Source: Cyclobacteriaceae bacterium (GTDB lineage: Bacteria; Bacteroidota; Bacteroidia; Cytophagales; Cyclobacteriaceae). Taken from it: a stretch of DNA of 8,703 bases. The notes under the pieces are model-generated. The model saw only the letters and a list, made by a program, of their open reading frames with translations. It had not been told where the DNA came from and ran no database searches. This document shows, piece after piece, positions 1 through 4,911 of the stretch (positions within the stretch are counted from its first letter, which is position 1; every line of letters begins with the position of its first letter). The position numbers were made by a program, and so were the translations under genes. The stretch spans positions 1-8,703 of the forward strand of contig JAOTYN010000152.1 of the NCBI GenBank assembly GCA_029861825.1. The letters are read 5' to 3'.

Positions 1-218
1 ATGGTCCTTCTTAGATGAGTCACTTGCCCCCGAGCATCATTAATATCCTCACAAATTTTAGTACCTACTTCCACCACGGCTTGATGCATTTCAGCTTTTA
101 CCTGATCTTCCATGACTTTATCCGCTTCCTCCACGATTTTTTGGTGGTGTGAAGTCAATTCCAGGGATTCGGGATCTATTACCTGATATTCCTCTTCGAT
201 GCCCAATGTAAATTTCAT
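1..218 (-). CDS. Carboxylate-amine ligase, YbdK/GCS2 family (N-terminal part, truncated by window edge)
   Basis: Only the first 72 codons, read from the ATG at 218-216, are inside the window. The protein opens MKFTLGIEEEYQVIDPES; the GIEEE motif right after the start is the signature of the COG2170/YbdK branch of the glutamate-cysteine ligase 2 family. Its first acidic residues belong to the ATP/Mg site in the glutamine-synthetase-like fold. Family members join an amino or thiol compound to a carboxylate using ATP; E. coli YbdK has weak glutamate-cysteine ligase activity, but most members have no known substrate. No signal peptide is seen, so it should be cytoplasmic. The start lies 8 bp beyond the stop of the ATP-grasp gene, so the two are almost certainly co-transcribed. 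The family call is firm. The substrate cannot be inferred, and the C-terminal two thirds or more are not visible. Confidence 0.88.
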   Translation of the reverse strand, partial: MKFTLGIEEEYQVIDPESLELTSHHQKIVEEADKVMEDQVKAEMHQAVVEVGTKICEDINDARGQVTHLRRT

Positions 219-226
219 GGTTATGG

Positions 227-1168
227 TTATTTAATTTGATTCTTTATAAAGTCACCCCAGGTAAGGTTCATACCCCCGGGGTTTTGAGCCTGAGCTCTTT
301 CAATGGCCATTTTCGCGGCGTGTTCCACCACCCAATCGAAATTATCCTGTCCTACGGAGTTAACATCAGCATCTGGGGCAGGATTACAAAAGTCTATGGC
401 ATAGGGAACACCTTCCCGAATAGCAAACTCTACCGTATTGAAGTCGTAGCCCAGGGCTTCATTTAATTTGATTACGTAGTCGTGGACTGTTTTTAAGAGC
501 TTTTGCTCTACCGGAGGGCCATCTTTAACATATCTTAAATGATGGGGATTTCTGGGTTCATACTGCATGATATGCACGTACTTACGCCCCAAACAATAAC
601 AACGGAAGTAATCTGTGAATTGGATCTCTTCCTGCAGCATCATAACAAGTTGACCGGTCTCTTGGTGTTTTTCAAAAAGATCCTGATCATTTTCCACCTT
701 ATAAACACTTTTCCAACCTCCGCCGGCGTACGGCTTCATATAGGCTGGGAATCCTATATAATCGAAGATATAGTTCCAATCAGTAGGAAATTTCAAGTTT
801 CTGAAGGAATTCTCATCGGTATCGTCCGGGCGCTGGTGGGAGGGTAGCAGTACTGTTTTTGGTACAGGCACGCCGATGGACTCCGCCAGGGCATTGTTGA
901 AAAATTTTTCGTCAGCGCTGAACCAAAAAGGATTGTTAATCACCGCCGCTCCTCCAATAGCGGCGTTCTTTAGAAAAGCCCGATAGAAAGGAATGTCCTG
1001 TGAAATTCGGTCAATAATTACCGCGTAATCCGTAGGCTTGGCTTGTTGTACCACATTTACAGAAAGAGCCTCCGCGGTAATTCCAGGTTCACTAATTTCA
1101 TTGATCCGGTCAACTAAGGCCCAGGGAAAGGTGTTTTCCTGACCGAATAATATGCCTATTTTTTTCAT
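227..1168 (-). CDS. ATP-grasp family ligase (stand-alone, substrate unknown)
   Basis: This encodes 313 residues starting MKKIGILFGQENTFP, with no signal peptide, so it is cytoplasmic. Residues 1-90 look like a pre-ATP-grasp Rossmann-like domain. The ATP-grasp fold follows: the nucleotide-binding lysine and glycine loop is at 145-151 (MKPYAGGG), the adenine-contact acidic stretch is near 178-182 (LQEEI), and the Mg-binding acidic residues lie in the C-terminal strand pair (VEFAI, E247; IDFCNP, D259 and N262). ATP-grasp enzymes form an acyl-phosphate from a carboxylate and couple it to an amine or thiol. It resembles the RimK/D-Ala-D-Ala-ligase-like group more than carboxylases, but no member with a known substrate is recognisable. 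It sits 19 bp downstream of the esterase gene and 8 bp upstream of the GCS2-type ligase, giving two unrelated ligase folds in one operon. That suggests two successive ATP-dependent bond-forming steps on one product (inference). Confidence 0.87.
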   Translation of the reverse strand: MKKIGILFGQENTFPWALVDRINEISEPGITAEALSVNVVQQAKPTDYAVIIDRISQDIPFYRAFLKNAAIGGAAVINNPFWFSADEKFFNNALAESIGVPVPKTVLLPSHQRPDDTDENSFRNLKFPTDWNYIFDYIGFPAYMKPYAGGGWKSVYKVENDQDLFEKHQETGQLVMMLQEEIQFTDYFRCYCLGRKYVHIMQYEPRNPHHLRYVKDGPPVEQKLLKTVHDYVIKLNEALGYDFNTVEFAIREGVPYAIDFCNPAPDADVNSVGQDNFDWVVEHAAKMAIERAQAQNPGGMNLTWGDFIKNQIK

Positions 1169-1187
1169 GTTTAATCTTGTGTTTAAG

Positions 1188-1898
1188 TCAGTTAGCCAAT
1201 TGCGCTAAGTAATCCGGGAACATGCTGCGCCAGATAGGCCAATCATGTACTGCCCACCGTCGTTCGTCTAGCCAGTGAGTTATTCCTTTCTCGTTAAGCA
1301 AGTGTGACATATGCAAGTTGGCATCCCGGCAAATGTCCCATTCTCCAAATCCCAGGGCAATATTCATCTTCCAAAGATCGGGATGATCACTCCCAGGAAG
1401 GAAGTCTATGGGACTGTTAAAGTATACATTATCATCGTAATAGCCATCCATAAAGTCCCTGATATCAAATGCTGCACTCATACAGAATAGATGGCTCACC
1501 AAATCCGGATGACGGAATGCAAAATTTGCGGCGTGATACCCCCCAAAGCTGGCTCCAGCCACCGCTACTTGGGATACACCAAAAGATTCTCTGATAGCAT
1601 TCACCACCTCTTCTTCTATGAATTTGTCGTACCAAATATGATTTTTTACCCGTTCCGCTGGATGGATGGATTTATTGTACCAGCTGTAGGCATCCACGCT
1701 ATCCGGGCAATAGATTTTAACTTTCCCATCATTTACCAAATGCGCTACCGAGTCGATCAACTTGAAGTCTTTACTTTCAAAGTACCGCCCTTTGGTGCTA
1801 GGAAAGACAATCACCGGGTAACCGTAATGTCCAAACACTAGCATTTCAATCTCTTTACTGAGATTAGGGGAATACCATTTTACATATTCTTCCTTCAA
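1188..1898 (-). CDS. Putative esterase, alpha/beta-hydrolase fold (probable TTG start)
   Basis: A 236-residue single-domain alpha/beta hydrolase of the esterase D-like/COG4947 type. The nucleophile elbow is GASFGG with Ser117. Likely triad partners are Asp188 in GEWDIC and His218 in AVHDWP. No signal peptide is present, so it should act in the cytoplasm. The start is a TTG at 1898-1896: the reading frame is closed by a TGA at 1922-1920 and holds no ATG or GTG in between. The next in-frame ATG (Met19) would remove the segment KWYSPNL, which I recall as conserved near the N-terminus of this family. It is the first gene of the minus-strand operon, followed after 19 bp by the ATP-grasp gene. The hydrolase could release, transfer or proofread the product of the two ligases (inference). 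Substrate unknown; a peptidase or thioesterase role is equally possible on this fold. Confidence 0.85.
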   Translation of the reverse strand: MKEEYVKWYSPNLSKEIEMLVFGHYGYPVIVFPSTKGRYFESKDFKLIDSVAHLVNDGKVKIYCPDSVDAYSWYNKSIHPAERVKNHIWYDKFIEEEVVNAIRESFGVSQVAVAGASFGGYHAANFAFRHPDLVSHLFCMSAAFDIRDFMDGYYDDNVYFNSPIDFLPGSDHPDLWKMNIALGFGEWDICRDANLHMSHLLNEKGITHWLDERRWAVHDWPIWRSMFPDYLAQLAN

Positions 1899-1953
1899 CT
1901 GATCTATATTTAGATATAGTCAACAATTAATAAACAAATATTCTTGATGTCAA

Positions 1954-1964
1954 TCACTTAGTGA
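1954..1964. repeat. Palindrome TCACT-t-AGTGA in the divergent intergenic region
   Basis: A perfect 5+5 bp inverted repeat with a 1-nt centre. A further TCACT copy follows at about 1979-1983 (in CTTCACTTT), and AGTGAA (1960-1965) can also pair with TTCACT there. It lies inside the leader predicted for the minus-strand operon and upstream of the beta-helix gene, a place where a dimeric repressor could act on both. No regulator is encoded in the window, so an operator role is only a possibility. Confidence 0.3.
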
Positions 1965-2030
1965 AATATTTTCAAGCTTCACTTTAAGTAAATAGCCGGT
2001 TGTTCATGCCAGGCTAAAATTAGCAGGGGC

Positions 2031-2059
2031 CAAATATAATATGTAAATTAGACAACCAA
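2031..2059 (-). promoter_or_regulatory. Bacteroidota-type promoter for the esterase/ATP-grasp/GCS2 operon
   Basis: On the minus strand the sequence reads TTG (2059-2057), an 18-nt spacer, then TATATTTG (2038-2031). This is an exact match to the TTG / TAnnTTTG promoter pattern of Bacteroidota. Transcription would begin near 2025, giving a leader of roughly 125 nt before the TTG start codon of the esterase. A second TTG at 2055-2053 has a less suitable 14-nt spacing. The match is read directly; activity is inferred. Confidence 0.5.
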
Positions 2060-2092
2060 TAATACCTGTTATAAAACATCTTCTAACTCACT

Positions 2093-3331
2093 ATGGATTA
2101 TAAATTTATTTATAGGTTATTGGGGTGGATAGGGTGTCTTTTATTGTTTAGCTGTGCACCCCAGGACCAAGGCTCCCAGCTGTTACAAGTGGATGCGGCC
2201 GATTTTGAAAAGAGCCTGCAGACTCTGCTGATAACCGCGGATAGCGGTTCTATAATAGTAATGCCCGAGGGTAGATTTGGTATTCAACGGTCGATTTCTT
2301 TGGATGGTGTAATCGGCATCACCTTAAAGGGTGCCGGCAAGGATAAAACCATACTCTCCTTTAAGCAACAGATTCAGGGGGCTGAAGGGCTTTTAATGAA
2401 AGGGGATAACCTCACACTAGAAGGCTTTTCAGTAGAGGATTCCAAGGGAGATGGTATAAAGATCCAGGATGCCAATACCGTGGTACTACGGGATTTGAAT
2501 GTTACCTGGACCAATGGCGCTGATTCCACCAACGGAGGATACGGCATCTATCCGGTCTCCTGTACGGATCTATTGATGGAGCGCTGCGAAGCCTCCTTTG
2601 CCTCGGATGCCGGTTTGTATGTTGGCCAATGCACCAATGTAATTATGCGCGAAAACTATGCCCATCACAATGTAGCGGGTATTGAGATCGAGAATAGCCG
2701 CAATGTCGATTGTTACCAAAACCTATCGGAAAATAACACCGGCGGTATACTCATTTTTAACCTTCCAAACCTGCCTCAGGCCTTTGGCTATAATGTTCGG
2801 GTGTTCGACAATGTCTGCCGGGACAATAATTTTCAAAATTTTTCACCAAAAGGGGGCATGGTCAATATTATTCCCCCTGGTTCGGGGATTACCGTGGTAG
2901 CCCATAGAGATCTTGAAATCTTTGCCAACGAGATCACCGGACATAAGACCTTGGGTTTGGGAATTGTAAGCTACTTGTTCACCCAACGGCCTTTTAGTAC
3001 TGATAATGGATTCGATCCTTTCTACTATCACATTAATGTTCATGATAATACCTTTTCCAGAAGTGAAGAGCTGGCAGATCAAACTACCGAGTACGGCCAA
3101 CTGCTCAGTGCTCTTTTTGGAGGGCAACCTCAAGACATTCTCCTTGATGGTATTCTTAACCCGGAACAAACTAAACCTGCGGCCTGCTTTGCTAATAACG
3201 GCGAAGGCTTGCGGTTTGCCAACCTGAATGCCGCACAAGCTCAAAGCGCTCAGGATATGATGAAATCGCTCAATAACGATATGGGGCTGTTTCAATGCGA
3301 TCTGCCGGCCCTGCAGGAAGTGAACATATAG
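2093..3331 (+). CDS. Parallel beta-helix repeat lipoprotein (TIGR03805-like)
   Basis: A 412-residue protein with a lipoprotein signal peptide: Lys4 and Arg8 in the n-region, a hydrophobic core, and lipobox LLFSC with lipidated Cys21. After the Cys there is no obvious run of acidic residues of the surface-export kind, so it may face the periplasm. Residues 55-70 (MPEGRFGI and following) are the usual first rung of a pectate-lyase-like right-handed helix. Residues about 70-290 show repeating rungs with asparagine-ladder positions, such as NVDCYQNLSENNTGG at 204-218. Several Cys (157, 165, 180, 207, 242) lie at rung positions. The architecture matches the family annotated as parallel beta-helix domain-containing protein, TIGR03805, of unknown function; such helices often bind or cleave polysaccharides. 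The ATG start gives a well-formed signal peptide. The gene is followed 4 bp later by a cytochrome gene and the two are surely co-transcribed. Confidence 0.85.
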   Translation: MDYKFIYRLLGWIGCLLLFSCAPQDQGSQLLQVDAADFEKSLQTLLITADSGSIIVMPEGRFGIQRSISLDGVIGITLKGAGKDKTILSFKQQIQGAEGLLMKGDNLTLEGFSVEDSKGDGIKIQDANTVVLRDLNVTWTNGADSTNGGYGIYPVSCTDLLMERCEASFASDAGLYVGQCTNVIMRENYAHHNVAGIEIENSRNVDCYQNLSENNTGGILIFNLPNLPQAFGYNVRVFDNVCRDNNFQNFSPKGGMVNIIPPGSGITVVAHRDLEIFANEITGHKTLGLGIVSYLFTQRPFSTDNGFDPFYYHINVHDNTFSRSEELADQTTEYGQLLSALFGGQPQDILLDGILNPEQTKPAACFANNGEGLRFANLNAAQAQSAQDMMKSLNNDMGLFQCDLPALQEVNI

Positions 3332-3335
3332 TACG

Positions 3336-4418
3336 ATGAGGTTAGCAGCCAAATGTGGATGCCTAACGCTGTCATTGGCAAGTCTGGTGTTTCCGGGATG
3401 TCAAATTGATCCCAATCCCGTGGTAGGGGATCAACCATTTGAACGATTATCACAATACGGCTTCTTTCAAGGAGAACTCCATGATCTAATCCCCAGTAAA
3501 GGCGTATTGCCATATGACTTGGTCACTCCATTATTTAGCGATTACGCAGAAAAAGCCCGTTTCGTTTGGATGCCTCAAGGTACCAGCGCTGAATTGATAC
3601 ATGAAGAGGAAACCTTCAGTTTTCCCCGAAATGCGGTTTTGATCAAGAACTTCTACTACCCATTTGACGCCCGCAATCGGCAGTTAGGCAGACAAATGAT
3701 CGAAACCAGATTACTGATACGGCGTGATCAGGGCTGGGAGGCCTGGAGTTATATTTGGAATGATGCCCAGACCGATGCCGTGCTGGACATTGCCGGGGAT
3801 GTCAAGCCAGTTACCTGGTTGGATGAGAGGGGTCAGAACCGGCAGGTTTCTTTTGTTATACCCAACAAGAACCAGTGTAAGGGCTGCCATGAATACAAAA
3901 AGCAACTTCATCCTATAGGTCCCAAAATGCGACATTTAAATAAGGTGTTTTCGTACGAGGATGGGGAAAAAAACCAACTGATGAAGTGGCAGGAGAAAGG
4001 ATACCTAAAGGGCTTAAAAGCTGACCTTACTCAATACTACACAATTGCTGATTGGGATAACCCCCAGGCGTTATTGAATGAAAGGGCATTGGCTTACCTG
4101 GAGATCAATTGTGGGATTTGCCATAGTGAGCATGGGCCGGCCGGTGTATCCGGCTTATTCCTTACAACATCCCAGCAGGATCTCAATCATTTAGGGGTGT
4201 GTAAATCACCCGTTTCTGCCGGCAGCGGTTCTGGGGGGCGCGATTACGATATAGTGCCCGGAAACGCAGATGGGTCTATTCTTCTGTACCGCATGGAAAG
4301 CCTGGATCCCGGTGAAATGATGCCAGAGTTAGGAAGATCTATGGTGCATGAGGAAGGGGTGGCACTGATTCGTGAATGGATTGATTCCATGGAGGGAGGG
4401 TGCCCGGAAAGTCTATAG
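3336..4418 (+). CDS. Diheme c-type cytochrome lipoprotein, SO_2930/HNE_0200 family (TIGR03806-like)
   Basis: A 360-residue exported protein. The N-terminus has Arg2 and Lys6, a hydrophobic stretch and a relaxed lipobox VFPGC (Cys22), so it is probably a lipoprotein. Two haem c attachment sites are visible: CKGCH at 181-185 and CGICH at 259-263. A C-terminal MMPELG segment near residue 330 is a likely source of a distal Met ligand. Non-haem Cys289 and Cys356 could form a disulfide. Residues about 30-175 form a domain without haem motifs. The layout matches the family I recall as SO_2930-family diheme c-type cytochrome (TIGR03806), regularly encoded beside the beta-helix family found here immediately upstream. 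The 4-bp gap implies translational coupling. The likely role is periplasmic electron transfer linked to the beta-helix partner; the donor, acceptor and substrate are unknown. Haem attachment would depend on cytochrome c maturation genes elsewhere. Confidence 0.87.
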   Translation: MRLAAKCGCLTLSLASLVFPGCQIDPNPVVGDQPFERLSQYGFFQGELHDLIPSKGVLPYDLVTPLFSDYAEKARFVWMPQGTSAELIHEEETFSFPRNAVLIKNFYYPFDARNRQLGRQMIETRLLIRRDQGWEAWSYIWNDAQTDAVLDIAGDVKPVTWLDERGQNRQVSFVIPNKNQCKGCHEYKKQLHPIGPKMRHLNKVFSYEDGEKNQLMKWQEKGYLKGLKADLTQYYTIADWDNPQALLNERALAYLEINCGICHSEHGPAGVSGLFLTTSQQDLNHLGVCKSPVSAGSGSGGRDYDIVPGNADGSILLYRMESLDPGEMMPELGRSMVHEEGVALIREWIDSMEGGCPESL

Positions 4419-4467
4419 GAATGTCCAACACCGGAGTAACATAAGTAAATTTCTGTCCACCCCGCCG

Positions 4468-4477
4468 GCCTGCAGGC
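4468..4477. repeat. Perfect 10-bp palindrome GCCTGCAGGC
   Basis: The sequence is its own reverse complement. It directly follows GTCCACCCC and an overlapping GCCGGC palindrome at 4464-4469. A related arrangement (GTCCACCC followed by GC-rich inverted repeats) recurs at 4700-4724. Confidence 0.55.
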
Positions 4478-4501
4478 ATCATCCGCTTTAACCCCCAAAG
4501 C

Positions 4502-4518
4502 CTTCAATGACTTTGAAG
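4502..4518. repeat. Short hairpin CTTCAA-5 nt-TTGAAG
   Basis: A perfect 6-bp stem with a 5-nt loop, 83 bp after the cytochrome stop codon. No T-run follows, so it is not a convincing intrinsic terminator, although it could help stabilise the 3' end of the upstream transcript. Confidence 0.4.
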
Positions 4519-4541
4519 CCTGGAACGAAGGAGTTGCAGAA

Positions 4542-4552
4542 GGTGGTCCACC
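4542..4552. repeat. Palindrome GGTGG-t-CCACC
   Basis: A perfect 5+5 bp inverted repeat with a single central base. Its right half is part of one of three GTCCACC copies in this intergenic region. Confidence 0.45.
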
Positions 4553-4633
4553 GTATACTCGACCCTAGACAGGCCAATATTAAAAATTTTACTTAATCTC
4601 AACTACTGACATCTACAGACGGTAAATTAAAAA

Positions 4634-4655
4634 GGGTGGGTGGTGGGGTACCCCA
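4634..4655 (+). repeat. G-rich tract (possible quadruplex) fused to palindrome TGGGGTACCCCA
   Basis: Positions 4634-4648 carry four close G-runs of 3, 3, 2 and 4 separated by single T residues, which could form at least a two-tetrad G-quadruplex on the plus strand. The last G-run is also the left half of a perfect 12-bp palindrome at 4644-4655, so the same bases could form either a quadruplex or a duplex/hairpin. The pattern is read directly; folding is inferred. Confidence 0.45.
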
Positions 4656-4690
4656 TGAAAAGCTGTTAAAAATCCTCATAAACCCCGCTG

Positions 4691-4800
4691 GCGTCTCCCG
4701 TCCACCCTGCCTGCCGGACTCCGGTCACCGACGCGCCAAAACCGCTAGGATGACGGCTCGCGGTCAAAGCCTTTGGCGACGGCTAGCAGGAAGCGTCTCC
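4691..4800. repeat. GC-rich structured block bounded by 8-bp direct repeats
   Basis: The repeat GCGTCTCC occurs at 4691-4698 and again at 4793-4800. Between the copies are the inverted repeat CCGGA-c-TCCGG (4714-4724) and an imperfect hairpin: CGCCAAA (4734-4740) pairs with TTTGGCG (4772-4778), ACCGC (4741-4745) pairs with GCGGT (4760-4764), and CCG (4728-4730) pairs with CGG (4780-4782) across a small internal loop. A diverged direct repeat beginning GACGGCT lies at 4752 and 4778. The block is far more GC-rich than its AT-rich surroundings. It resembles a dispersed intergenic repeat or small non-autonomous element, but copy number cannot be judged from one window. Confidence 0.45.
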
Positions 4801-4852
4801 TGTTTCCTCCCACCAATTCGTAATTAGTTTTTCGTATTTTATAATAACCAAC

Positions 4853-4860
4853 TAAATTTG
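4853..4860 (+). promoter_or_regulatory. Promoter -7 element TAAATTTG upstream of the SusA-like gene
   Basis: An exact match to the Bacteroidota -7 consensus TAnnTTTG, in an AT-rich stretch. Transcription would start near 4866, giving a leader of about 45 nt. No exact TTG lies at the -33 position; the nearest is a T-run ending TTTCG at 4828-4834. The element is therefore weak or activator-dependent, as expected for an inducible sugar locus (inference). A second TAnnTTTG match at 4898-4905 is too close to the ATG for a normal leader. Confidence 0.42.
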
Positions 4861-4911
4861 AGTTTGGTCCAAAATCCACAATATTTAACCCCTGGTATAA
4901 CTTTGTAACTT

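Larger units (their letters stand above)
4419..4911. other. Intergenic island of about 490 bp without a credible gene
   Basis: It lies between the cytochrome gene and the SusA-like gene. I see no tRNA, no classical terminator (no strong hairpin followed by a T-run) and no ORF with protein-like features. What it holds is a dense set of short palindromes, a G-rich tract, a GC-rich hairpin block at about 4685-4810 whose composition contrasts with the AT-rich sequence on either side, three copies of GTCCACC (4455, 4546, 4700), and a promoter-like element close to the downstream gene. A 28-codon ORF at 4507-4593 and a 63-codon ORF over the GC-rich block resemble no protein I know. Confidence 0.7.

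Noticed and set aside
3336..3360. Possible fusion or frameshift joining the beta-helix and cytochrome genes
   Set aside because: Both ends are clean: the TAG stop is 4 bp before an ATG that begins a lipoprotein signal peptide, so these are two separate genes.
2843..3513. Minus-strand ORFs of 169 and 73 codons across the beta-helix and cytochrome genes
   Set aside because: They are antisense to two well-supported genes, overlap each other and have no domain or signal features.
4502..4518. Hairpin after the cytochrome gene as an intrinsic terminator
   Set aside because: The stem is only 6 bp and AT-containing, and no T-run follows on either strand.
4507..4593. 28-codon ORF starting MTLKPGTKELQ that looks helical
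   Set aside because: Too short, no recognisable family, starts inside a hairpin and has no supporting context. A gene remnant is possible but cannot be shown.
4644..4655. TGGGGTACCCCA as an attachment or insertion site
   Set aside because: No integrase, transposase, tRNA end or duplicated partner site is visible in the window.
4636..4827. 63-codon ORF over the GC-rich intergenic block
   Set aside because: It needs a non-ATG start, its product is rich in Arg, Pro and Ser with no recognisable domain, and it coincides with hairpins and direct repeats. It is better explained as a chance frame in a repeat.
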